DNA from: Azoarcus sp. DD4
GTDB taxonomy: Bacteria > Pseudomonadota > Gammaproteobacteria > Burkholderiales > Rhodocyclaceae
Direction: 5' to 3'
DNA length: 64,000 nucleotides
Assembly: GCF_006496635.1 (NCBI RefSeq)
Contig: NZ_CP022958.1
Coordinates: forward strand, 496,001-560,000
Below, one piece after another: positions 40,217 to 48,533 of the stretch (its first letter is position 1; the number at the start of each line of letters is the position of its first letter). Below the pieces are notes generated by a model, which saw only the letters and a program-made list of their open reading frames with translations, searched no databases and was not told the origin of the DNA. The position numbers and the translations under genes are program-made.

Positions 40217-42919
40217 TCATCGACGGGCGTCCTCGGTCGCGAAGAAATCCATCAGTTCCTGCAGCTGTCCGGCCTGTCCGCCGAGTTCCTCGGCGGTGGC
40301 GGCGAGTTCCTCGGAGGCGGAGGCGTTCTGCTGGGTGGCCTTGTTGAGCTGGCCCATGGCGTTGTTGATCTGGACGACGCCGGCGGACTGCTCCTGGCTG
40401 GCCGAGGCGATCTCCTGGACGAGGTCGGAGGTCTTGCGGATGGAGGGCACCATCTCGCCCAGCAGCGCGCCGGCGCGCTCGGCGAGCGTGACCGAATTGC
40501 CGGCGAGCTGGCCGATCTCCTGGGCGGCGACCTGGCTGCGCTCGGCAAGCTTCCTGACCTCGGCGGCGACGACGGCGAAGCCCTTGCCGTGCTCGCCGGC
40601 ACGCGCCGCCTCGATGGCGGCGTTGAGGGCGAGCAGATTGGTCTGGTAGGCGATGTCGTCGATGATGCCGATCTTGCCGGCGATGTTCTTCATCGCCTCG
40701 ACGGTATTGCGCACCGCCTCGCCGCCCTCGGCCGCCTCGGTGGCGGACTTGGTGGCCATGCCGTCGGTGACCTTGGCGTTCTCGGAGTTCTGGTTGATCG
40801 AGGCGGTCATCTGCTCGACCGATGCGGAGGACTCCTCGACGGAAGCGGCCTGCTCGGAGGACGCCTGGGACAGGCTCTGTGCGGTGGCGGAGACCTGTCC
40901 GGCGGCGTTGGAAAGCGCATCGGCGGCCGAGCGTACCTGCTCGATGATCTCGGCGAGCTTGTCGAGCGAGCCGTTGACCGCCTCTTGCAGCACGCGGAAA
41001 TCGCCGGCGTACTGGGCATCGATCTTCTGGGTGAGATCGCCGTGCGAGAGCGCGATCATGACGCGCTTGACCTCGTTGATCGGGTCGATCACCGCGTCGA
41101 GCGTGTGATTCACCCCCTCGACGATCTTGCGGTAGTCGCCCTGGTGGCGGGCGGCGTCGGCGCGGGTGTCGAGCCGGCCCTCGACGGCGGCCTGGGCGAG
41201 CATGGCGGCGTCGGCCACCAGCGCGCCGACGGCGTCGATGCAGGTGTTGAGGTTGTTCTTGATGGTGTTGAAGTCGCCGCTGTAGCTGTCGGTGATCTTC
41301 GCGGGGATCGCGCCGCGGGCGATGCGGTCGACATAGTCGGCGGCGACGTTGAGGGGCCCGATGACGGCATCGAGGGTGTCGTTCACGCCCTGGACGATGC
41401 GCTGGTAGTCGCCCTGGTGGCGGCTGGCGTCGGCGCGGGTGGCGAGCTTGCCGTCGACGGCGGCGCGCGAGAGCATGACGGCGTCGGCCACCAGCGCGTT
41501 GATCGCGTCGATGGCGGTGTTGAGGTTGTTCTTGATGGCGTTGAAGTCGCCGTTGTAGTTGTCGGTGATGCGGGGCGGGATGGCGCCGCGGGCGATGCGG
41601 TCGACGTAGTCGGCGGCCACGTTCAGCGGGCCGATCACCGCGTCGAGCGTGGCGTTCACGCCCTCGACGATCTTGCGGAAGTCGCCCTGGTGGCGGGCGG
41701 CGTCGGCGCGGGTGGCGAGCTTGCCGTCCACCGCGGCGCGGGCGAGCAGGCCGGCGTCGTCGATCATCGCGTGCACATTGCGCTGCACCTCGGCGAGCGC
41801 GGTTTCGATCTCGCCGAGTTCGTTGCGGTCGCTGACGTCGATCGCCTGGTCGAGACTGCCGGCGGCGATGCGGCGGGCCGCCACCGCCGTCGAATGCAGG
41901 CTGCGCAGCACATGGGTTACCTGCCAGCCGAACAGGACCGCCACCACCGCCACCAGCAGGGTGAGCAGCGCCGACAGCGCAAAGCGCCACTGCGAACCCT
42001 GCTTGAGGGTGTTGGCGTACAGGGTGAGATCGCCGGCGATGCGGTCTTCCAGCGCCTTCATCTGGTCGATCTTGGTGGTGATGGTGGCGAACCAGCGCGC
42101 CGGGTCGACCTCGAACTGGCCCTCCAGCATGCGGTCGAGCGCGACCTTGCGCAGGCGCGCAGCCTCGCGGCCGGTCTCGCTGTCCAGCACGCCGTCGAGC
42201 GAGGCGGTCCATTCGGCGCGTGCCATCGGCCGGAAGCTGGCGAGATAAGTGTCCTGCGCGGTGAGGATGGTGATGATGCGCCGGTGCAGGGCGACGTCGG
42301 CGGGCTGGTTGGCGGCGAACAGGCCGTTGATCGAGGCGCGCTCGCGACCGGCCTGTTCCTTGGCGCTGACGAACATCAGGTAGGCGGTCATGCCGCGCAC
42401 GATGTCGGCCTCGTCAGCCGCGGCGGCGGCGCGTTCGACTACCGCAAGCAGGCTTTCGATGGTGCCGGTGTAATAGGAGAAGGACGCCGGACCGGCGAGC
42501 TTCAGGGCCGAAACCTGGGCGCGCTTGTCCTGGAGTTCGCGCAGCTGGCCCTGGGCGCTGCCGAGTGCGTCGGCGATCGCCGGCGGCAGCTCGGCGCCGG
42601 CGTTGGCGAGCCAGCCGTCGAGCGCTTCGCGGGCGCTGTCGGACGCCCGGCGCTGGCTATCGAGTTCGTTGCGGAAACGCTCGCCGCGCGAGCCGATGAA
42701 GCCGGCCGACAGGCCGCGCTCCTTCTGCAGTTCGTGCACCACGCCGTTGACCTGGACCGACAGTTCGCCGAGTTGGGCGCTGCGGGCGAGCGTGCCCATC
42801 GCCTGCCACTGGCGCACGAGGTCGGCGGCAGCGTAATAGAGCACGCCGGCGATCACCAGCGCGAACAGCAGGAACAGGCGCAGGCGGATCGAGCGCCAGC
42901 CGTAGTTGTTGTTCTTCAT
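40217..42919 (-). CDS. Methyl-accepting chemotaxis protein with NIT-type sensor domain
   Basis: 900 aa from ATG 42919 (MKNNNYGWRSIRLRL). TM1 is LFLLFALVIAGVLYYAA. The periplasmic part (~50-300) contains ELQKERGLSAGFIGSRG, the hallmark of nitrate/nitrite-sensing NIT domains. TM2 (FALSALLTLLVAVVAVLFGWQV) and a HAMP follow. Three ~92-aa repeat units start near residues 385, 479 and 571 (DGKLATRADAxRHQGD...VADYVDRIARGAI), a poly-HAMP-like array. The MCP signalling hairpin is around residues 740-810 (NLLALNAAIEAARAGE). It ends FFATEDARR, without the C-terminal pentapeptide of its two paralogues. Ligand nitrate/nitrite is inferred from the NIT domain. Confidence 0.93.
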   Translation of the reverse strand: MKNNNYGWRSIRLRLFLLFALVIAGVLYYAAADLVRQWQAMGTLARSAQLGELSVQVNGVVHELQKERGLSAGFIGSRGERFRNELDSQRRASDSAREALDGWLANAGAELPPAIADALGSAQGQLRELQDKRAQVSALKLAGPASFSYYTGTIESLLAVVERAAAAADEADIVRGMTAYLMFVSAKEQAGRERASINGLFAANQPADVALHRRIITILTAQDTYLASFRPMARAEWTASLDGVLDSETGREAARLRKVALDRMLEGQFEVDPARWFATITTKIDQMKALEDRIAGDLTLYANTLKQGSQWRFALSALLTLLVAVVAVLFGWQVTHVLRSLHSTAVAARRIAAGSLDQAIDVSDRNELGEIETALAEVQRNVHAMIDDAGLLARAAVDGKLATRADAARHQGDFRKIVEGVNATLDAVIGPLNVAADYVDRIARGAIPPRITDNYNGDFNAIKNNLNTAIDAINALVADAVMLSRAAVDGKLATRADASRHQGDYQRIVQGVNDTLDAVIGPLNVAADYVDRIARGAIPAKITDSYSGDFNTIKNNLNTCIDAVGALVADAAMLAQAAVEGRLDTRADAARHQGDYRKIVEGVNHTLDAVIDPINEVKRVMIALSHGDLTQKIDAQYAGDFRVLQEAVNGSLDKLAEIIEQVRSAADALSNAAGQVSATAQSLSQASSEQAASVEESSASVEQMTASINQNSENAKVTDGMATKSATEAAEGGEAVRNTVEAMKNIAGKIGIIDDIAYQTNLLALNAAIEAARAGEHGKGFAVVAAEVRKLAERSQVAAQEIGQLAGNSVTLAERAGALLGEMVPSIRKTSDLVQEIASASQEQSAGVVQINNAMGQLNKATQQNASASEELAATAEELGGQAGQLQELMDFFATEDARR
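40241..41767 (-). repeat. Long direct repeat, receptor copy 1
   Basis: The 3' half of this receptor gene is nearly identical in DNA to 43711-45140 and 46178-47705. Within it lie three internal repeats of about 276 bp encoding the poly-HAMP-like units. Confidence 0.9.
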
Positions 42920-42980
42920 TCTGTCTCCCCGAGCAGTCCTCGGTGCGGTGGCCCCGCGCCGGGTGGCGGGGGCCTGTTTT

Positions 42981-43532
42981 TTATTCGGCGCTGGCGGCGT
43001 TGTCGTCATCGCTCAGGCGGGTGAGCATGGCGATCTCCTCGGTGGAGAGCACCCGCTCGACGTTGAGGATGATGACGAAGCGGCCGTCGACCTTGCCCAT
43101 GCCCTGGATGAAGTCGGCGCGGATCTTGGCGCCGAAGGCGGGTGGCGGTTCGATCTCGGTGCGCGGGATCTCCAACACCTCGTTCACCGCATCGACGATC
43201 ACGCCGAGATCCTGCTTGCCGTCCTCGCCTTCGATTTCGACAATGACGATGCAGGTGCGGCGCGACACCGTCGAGTTCTTGCCGCCGAAGCGGGCCGAGA
43301 GGTCGATCACCGGCACCACCGCGCCGCGCAGGTTGATTACCCCGCGGATGAAGCTGGGCATCATCGGGATCTCGGTGACGTTGCCGAACTCGATGATTTC
43401 CTTGACGTTGAGGATGCCCAGTGCGAAGACCTCGCCGCCAAGGCTGAAGGTGAGGTATTGCTGCGGGCCGTCGTCGGCCGTGGTCTGGACGCTGCCGGGC
43501 TGGCGTTTGCCGCTTGCAACTATCTGGTTCAT
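42981..43532 (-). CDS. cheW: Chemotaxis coupling protein CheW
   Basis: 183 aa. CheW fold with QYLTFSLGGEVFALGILNVKEIIEFG, MPSFIRGVINLRGAVVPVIDLSARFG and DLGVIVDAVNEVLEIPRTEIEPPP. It links receptors to CheA. It lies between two receptor genes in the che operon. Confidence 0.95.
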   Translation of the reverse strand: MNQIVASGKRQPGSVQTTADDGPQQYLTFSLGGEVFALGILNVKEIIEFGNVTEIPMMPSFIRGVINLRGAVVPVIDLSARFGGKNSTVSRRTCIVIVEIEGEDGKQDLGVIVDAVNEVLEIPRTEIEPPPAFGAKIRADFIQGMGKVDGRFVIILNVERVLSTEEIAMLTRLSDDDNAASAE

Positions 43533-43560
43533 GGTCTGGCGCTCGCGTGAGGGGCGTAAG

Positions 43561-45140
43561 TTCAGAAACGTTCGAAATCGGCTTCGGAGAAGCTGACGGG
43601 TTTGCGGGAGCTGCGCGCTGCGGGCACCGCGGCCGGTGCCGGCGCGGCACGGGGCGCGGGCTTGCGCGAGGCCACGGTGGTGGGCTTGAAGCCGGCGTTG
43701 TCGCCGACGGTGAAGAAACCCATCAGCTGCTGCAGCTGTCCGGCCTGTCCGCCGAGTTCCTCGGCGGTGGCGGCGAGTTCCTCGGAGGCGGAGGCGTTCT
43801 GCTGGGTGGCCTTGTTGAGCTGGCCCATGGCGTTGTTGATCTGGACGACGCCGGCGGACTGCTCCTGGCTGGCCGAGGCGATCTCCTGGACGAGGTCGGA
43901 GGTCTTGCGGATGGAGGGCACCATCTCGCCCAGCAGCGCGCCGGCGCGCTCGGCGAGCGTGACCGAATTGCCGGCGAGCTGGCCGATCTCCTGGGCGGCG
44001 ACCTGGCTGCGCTCGGCAAGCTTCCTGACCTCGGCGGCGACGACGGCGAAGCCCTTGCCGTGCTCGCCGGCACGCGCCGCCTCGATGGCGGCGTTGAGGG
44101 CGAGCAGATTGGTCTGGTAGGCGATGTCGTCGATGATGCCGATCTTGCCGGCGATGTTCTTCATCGCCTCGACGGTATTGCGCACCGCCTCGCCGCCCTC
44201 GGCCGCCTCGGTGGCGGACTTGGTGGCCATGCCGTCGGTGACCTTGGCGTTCTCGGAGTTCTGGTTGATCGAGGCGGTCATCTGCTCGACCGATGCGGAG
44301 GACTCCTCGACGGAAGCGGCCTGCTCGGAGGACGCCTGGGACAGGCTCTGTGCGGTGGCGGAGACCTGTCCGGCGGCGTTGGAAAGCGCATCGGCGGCCG
44401 AGCGCACCTGCTCGATGATCTCGGCGAGCTTGTCGAGCGAGCCGTTGACCGCCTCTTGCAGCACGCGGAAATCGCCGGCGTACTGGGCATCGATCTTCTG
44501 GGTGAGATCGCCGTGCGAGAGCGCGATCATGACGCGCTTGACCTCGTTGATCGGGTCGATCACCGCGTCCAGCGTGTGATTCACCCCCTCGACGATCTTG
44601 CGGTAGTCGCCCTGGTGGCGGGCGGCGTCGGCGCGGGTGTCGAGCCGGCCCTCGATCGCCGCCTGGGCGAGCATGGCGGCATCGGCCACCAGCGCGCCGA
44701 CGGCGTCGATGCAGGTGTTGAGGTTGTTCTTGATGGTGTTGAAGTCGCCGTTGTAGCTGTCGGTGATCCGCGGCGGGATGGCGCCGCGGGCGATGCGGTC
44801 GACGTAGTCGGCGGCGACGTTGAGCGGCCCGATCACCGCGTCGAGGGTGTCGTTCACGCCCTGGACGATGCGCTGGTAGTCGCCCTGGTGGCGGCTGGCG
44901 TCGGCGCGGGTGGCGAGCTTGCCGTCGACGGCGGCGCGCGAGAGCATGACGGCGTCGGCCACCAGCGCGTTGATCGCGTCGATGGCGGTGTTGAGGTTGT
45001 TCTTGATGGCGTTGAAGTCGCCGTTGTAGTTGTCGGTGATGCGGGGCGGGATGGCGCCGCGGGCGATGCGGTCGACGTAGTCGGCGGCCACGTTCAGGGG
45101 GCCGATCACCGCGTCCAGGGTGGCGTTCACCCCTTCGACC
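43561..45140 (-). repeat. Long direct repeat, receptor copy 2
   Basis: Nearly identical to the 3' halves of the receptor genes at 40241-41767 (from ~43711) and 46031-47705. The identity with copy 3 also covers the C-terminal tail. Confidence 0.9.
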
Positions 45141-46006
45141 ACCTCGCGGTAGCCGCCGTGGTACTTCTCTAGGTCGGCACGCGTGGCGAGCTGGCCGGCG
45201 ACCGCGGCGCGCGACAGCGACACCGCCTCGGCGCGCATCTGCCGGACGCTGATGCGGATCGCATCGTTGGCGTCCAGCACCGCACCCAGTTCGTTCTTCA
45301 GCGTGTTGTCGGTTACGGTGTCGAAATCACCGTCGGCCAGGTGACGGGCGGAATCCACCGCGCTGCGTATCGAACGGGTCAGGTCGCGCACGGTGGCGAC
45401 CGAGAGCAGCAGCAGGCCGGCGATCATCACGCCGCCTATCGTCAGCTGCACGCCGATTTCCTGCCACAGCGCCGCTTCGACGTCCTCGATGTAGATACCG
45501 CTCGCCAGCATCCAGCCCCAGGGGGTGAAGCCCTTGACGTAGGACAGCTTGGGCACCGCCTTGTCCGAACCCGGCCGCGGCCACAGGTAATCGACGAAAC
45601 CCTCGCCGCGCTGCCTGACCACGCTGACCATCTCGACGAAGAACAGCTTGCCGCCGCTGTCCTTCATCTGCGACAAGTCCTTGCCGTTGAGTTCGGGCTT
45701 GATCGGATGCATCAGCATCTTGTGGTCGAGGTCGTTGATCCAGAAGTATTCCTCGCCGTCGTAGCGCAGGCCGCGGATCACGTCCATCGCCGCCGCCTGG
45801 GCCTGCTCGCGACCCATCTGGCCGGCGAGCTCGCGCTCGTGATAGTGCTTGAGGATGCCGTGCGCGAGCTCGATCAGGTTGCGGGTCTTGTCCTTGCGGT
45901 CCGCCATCATGCTGGACTGCAGGCTGAACAGCGCAAACACCACGGCCACGGCAATGCCGAGGACCGCGACGAGTACGAGCAGCCGGGTTCTGGTTGCGAT
46001 CTTCAT
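43562..46006 (-). CDS. Methyl-accepting chemotaxis protein with single Cache (sCache_2) sensor
   Basis: 814 aa. TM1 (LLVLVAVLGIAVAVVFALF), a periplasmic sCache_2-type domain at ~30-185 (GLRYDGEEYFWINDLDHKMLMHP, YVKGFTPWGWMLASGIYIEDV), TM2 and HAMP. Two-and-a-half poly-HAMP-like units follow, then the MCP hairpin around residues 620-690. The C-terminal extension is Lys/Arg/Pro/Ala-rich and ends ADFERF. Its last five residues DFERF resemble CheR/CheB-tethering pentapeptides (E. coli NWETF). Cache_2 receptors often sense carboxylates; the ligand is not determined. Confidence 0.93.
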   Translation of the reverse strand: MKIATRTRLLVLVAVLGIAVAVVFALFSLQSSMMADRKDKTRNLIELAHGILKHYHERELAGQMGREQAQAAAMDVIRGLRYDGEEYFWINDLDHKMLMHPIKPELNGKDLSQMKDSGGKLFFVEMVSVVRQRGEGFVDYLWPRPGSDKAVPKLSYVKGFTPWGWMLASGIYIEDVEAALWQEIGVQLTIGGVMIAGLLLLSVATVRDLTRSIRSAVDSARHLADGDFDTVTDNTLKNELGAVLDANDAIRISVRQMRAEAVSLSRAAVAGQLATRADLEKYHGGYREVVEGVNATLDAVIGPLNVAADYVDRIARGAIPPRITDNYNGDFNAIKNNLNTAIDAINALVADAVMLSRAAVDGKLATRADASRHQGDYQRIVQGVNDTLDAVIGPLNVAADYVDRIARGAIPPRITDSYNGDFNTIKNNLNTCIDAVGALVADAAMLAQAAIEGRLDTRADAARHQGDYRKIVEGVNHTLDAVIDPINEVKRVMIALSHGDLTQKIDAQYAGDFRVLQEAVNGSLDKLAEIIEQVRSAADALSNAAGQVSATAQSLSQASSEQAASVEESSASVEQMTASINQNSENAKVTDGMATKSATEAAEGGEAVRNTVEAMKNIAGKIGIIDDIAYQTNLLALNAAIEAARAGEHGKGFAVVAAEVRKLAERSQVAAQEIGQLAGNSVTLAERAGALLGEMVPSIRKTSDLVQEIASASQEQSAGVVQINNAMGQLNKATQQNASASEELAATAEELGGQAGQLQQLMGFFTVGDNAGFKPTTVASRKPAPRAAPAPAAVPAARSSRKPVSFSEADFERF

Positions 46007-46030
46007 GGAGGCTGGGGGGTGATAAGAGTG

Positions 46031-47705
46031 GTCAGAAACGTTCGAAATCGGCTTCGGAGAAGCTGACGGGTTTGCGGGTGCTGCGCGCTGCGGGCACCGC
46101 GGCCGGTGCCGGCGCGGCCCGGGGCGCGGGCTTGCGCGAGGCCACGGCGGGCTTGAAACCGGCGTTGTCGCCGACGGTGAAGAAGCCCATCAGCTGCTGC
46201 AGCTGTCCGGCCTGTCCGCCGAGTTCCTCGGCGGTGGCGGCGAGTTCCTCGGAGGCGGAGGCGTTCTGCTGGGTGGCCTTGTTGAGCTGGCCCATGGCGT
46301 TGTTGATCTGGACGACGCCGGCGGACTGCTCCTGGCTGGCCGAGGCGATCTCCTGGACGAGGTCGGAGGTCTTGCGGATGGAGGGCACCATCTCGCCCAG
46401 CAGCGCGCCGGCGCGCTCGGCGAGCGTGACCGAATTGCCGGCGAGCTGGCCGATCTCCTGGGCGGCGACCTGGCTGCGCTCGGCAAGCTTCCTGACCTCG
46501 GCGGCGACGACGGCGAAGCCCTTGCCGTGCTCGCCGGCACGCGCCGCCTCGATGGCGGCGTTCAAGGCGAGCAGATTGGTCTGGTAGGCGATGTCGTCGA
46601 TGATGCCGATCTTGCCGGCGATGTTCTTCATCGCCTCGACGGTATTGCGCACCGCCTCGCCGCCCTCGGCCGCCTCGGTGGCGGACTTGGTGGCCATGCC
46701 GTCGGTGACCTTGGCGTTCTCGGAGTTCTGGTTGATCGAGGCGGTCATCTGCTCGACCGAGGCGGAGGACTCCTCGACGGAAGCGGCCTGCTCGGAGGAC
46801 GCCTGGGACAGGCTCTGTGCGGTGGCGGAGACCTGTCCGGCGGCGTTGGAAAGCGCATCGGCGGCCGAGCGCACCTGCTCGATGATCTCGGCGAGCTTGT
46901 CGAGCGAGCCGTTGACCGCCTCTTGCAGCACGCGGAAATCGCCGGCGTACTGGGCATCGATCTTCTGGGTGAGATCGCCGTGCGAGAGCGCGATCATGAC
47001 GCGCTTGACCTCGTTGATCGGGTCGATCACCGCGTCCAGCGTGTGATTCACCCCCTCGACGATCTTGCGGTAGTCGCCCTGGTGGCGGGCCGCGTCGGCG
47101 CGGGTATCGAGCCGGCCCTCGACGGCGGCCTGGGCGAGCATGGCGGCGTCGGCCACCAGCGCGCCGACGGCGTCGATGCAGGTGTTGAGGTTGTTCTTGA
47201 TGGTGTTGAAGTCGCCGTTGTAGCTGTCGGTGATCTTCGCGGGGATCGCGCCGCGGGCGATGCGGTCGACGTAGTCGGCGGCGACGTTGAGGGGCCCGAT
47301 GACCGCATCGAGGGTGTCGTTGACGCCCTGGACGATGCGCTGGTAGTCGCCCTGGTGGCGGCTGGCGTCGGCGCGGGTGGCGAGCTTGCCGTCGACGGCG
47401 GCGCGCGAGAGCATGACGGCGTCGGCCACCAGCGCGTTGATCGCGTCGATGGCGGTGTTGAGGTTGTTCTTGATGGCGTTGAAGTCGCCGTTGTAGTTGT
47501 CGGTGATGCGGGGCGGGATGGCGCCGCGGGCGATGCGGTCGACGTAGTCGGCGGCCACGTTCAGCGGGCCGATCACCGCGTCGAGCGTGGCGTTCACGCC
47601 CTCGACGATCTTGCGGAAGTCGCCCTGGTGGCGGGCGGCGTCGGCGCGGGTGGCGAGCTTGCCGTCCACCGCGGCGCGGGCGAGCAGGCCGGCGTCGTCG
47701 ATCAT
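46031..47705 (-). repeat. Long direct repeat, receptor copy 3
   Basis: Third copy of the shared receptor 3' half. It matches copy 1 to the end of the first poly-HAMP unit (47705 versus 41767) and copy 2 through the tail. Confidence 0.9.
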
Positions 47706-48482
47706 GGTGCGCACGCTGCGCTGCACGTCGGCCACGGCGCGGACCACTTCGCCGACTTCATCCTTGGCGTCGGAGGCGAGTTCGAACTTGAAGTCGCCTA
47801 CCGCCATCTTGCGGGCGGCGCCGAGCGCTTCGCCGATCGGCCGGGTGATCGACCGCGTGACGAAGATGCCGAAGCCGATCGCGAGCAGCACGGCGATGGC
47901 TGCCAGCACGCCGATCAGGATGGCGGTGCTGTTGGCGAGCGCGTTGGCCGCCTGACCGGATTCCGTCATCAGCCTCGACTGGAAGGCGATCATCTCTTCG
48001 GCGTTGGCGAGGTAGCTGGCCTGGGTCTTGCGGACCGGGCCGAGCAGGTGGTGGATCGCCTGCTCGGTCTGGCCGGCCTTGAGCAGCTCCATGTACCTGT
48101 CCTGCTCGGCACCGGTCGCACGGCGGCTCTCCAGTGTCTTGTCGAGGATGCGGCGGCCTTCCGGCAGCACGATGATCCTGTCCAGGGTGGCGAAGTCTTC
48201 CGCGGTCTTGCGGCGGGCCTCGGCGATACGGGCGAACTCTTCGGCGATGGCATCGGGCGTCTTGACCAGGGCCGCATTGCGCAGCGCACGCGCCGAGACG
48301 TTGACGTTGTCGATGATGCGGTTGGCCAGAACGGTCTTGGGAAAGCTCTCGTTCACCACGTAGTCGATCGAGTTCGACAGGGTGTTGACGCGCGTTGCCG
48401 CAACCGCGGCGACGATGATGAGCAGGGCCAGGGTGATGCCGAAGCCGATGCTGAGTCGTATCCCGATTTTCAGGTTCTTCAT
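46032..48482 (-). CDS. Methyl-accepting chemotaxis protein with 4-helix-bundle sensor
   Basis: 816 aa. TM1 (LSIGFGITLALLIIVAAVAA) and a periplasmic four-helix bundle (~35-190; NSIDYVVNESFPKTVLANRI, a 4HB_MCP pattern) are followed by TM2 (AILIGVLAAIAVLLAIGFGIF) and HAMP (RSITRPIGEALGAARKMAVGD). Three poly-HAMP-like units, the MCP hairpin and a C-terminal tail ending DFERF complete it. Apart from the sensor it is almost the same protein as the other two receptors. First receptor after cheA in transcription order. Confidence 0.93.
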   Translation of the reverse strand: MKNLKIGIRLSIGFGITLALLIIVAAVAATRVNTLSNSIDYVVNESFPKTVLANRIIDNVNVSARALRNAALVKTPDAIAEEFARIAEARRKTAEDFATLDRIIVLPEGRRILDKTLESRRATGAEQDRYMELLKAGQTEQAIHHLLGPVRKTQASYLANAEEMIAFQSRLMTESGQAANALANSTAILIGVLAAIAVLLAIGFGIFVTRSITRPIGEALGAARKMAVGDFKFELASDAKDEVGEVVRAVADVQRSVRTMIDDAGLLARAAVDGKLATRADAARHQGDFRKIVEGVNATLDAVIGPLNVAADYVDRIARGAIPPRITDNYNGDFNAIKNNLNTAIDAINALVADAVMLSRAAVDGKLATRADASRHQGDYQRIVQGVNDTLDAVIGPLNVAADYVDRIARGAIPAKITDSYNGDFNTIKNNLNTCIDAVGALVADAAMLAQAAVEGRLDTRADAARHQGDYRKIVEGVNHTLDAVIDPINEVKRVMIALSHGDLTQKIDAQYAGDFRVLQEAVNGSLDKLAEIIEQVRSAADALSNAAGQVSATAQSLSQASSEQAASVEESSASVEQMTASINQNSENAKVTDGMATKSATEAAEGGEAVRNTVEAMKNIAGKIGIIDDIAYQTNLLALNAAIEAARAGEHGKGFAVVAAEVRKLAERSQVAAQEIGQLAGNSVTLAERAGALLGEMVPSIRKTSDLVQEIASASQEQSAGVVQINNAMGQLNKATQQNASASEELAATAEELGGQAGQLQQLMGFFTVGDNAGFKPAVASRKPAPRAAPAPAAVPAARSTRKPVSFSEADFERF

Positions 48483-48533
48483 GCTTGCCTCGTGAGCTGC
48501 CGGTCGTTATCGGTGGATGTGGATACGGAAAAA

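Noticed and set aside
39965..43024. A 1019-codon plus-strand frame opposite the first receptor gene, and similar frames opposite the other two
   Set aside because: Its repeats simply reflect the antisense of the receptor repeats; Val/Gly/Asp/His-rich with no signal or domain.
41110..47700. Regularly repeated units that might suggest a CRISPR or satellite array
   Set aside because: Units are ~276 bp, in frame, coding and without unique spacers; they are protein-domain repeats in receptors.
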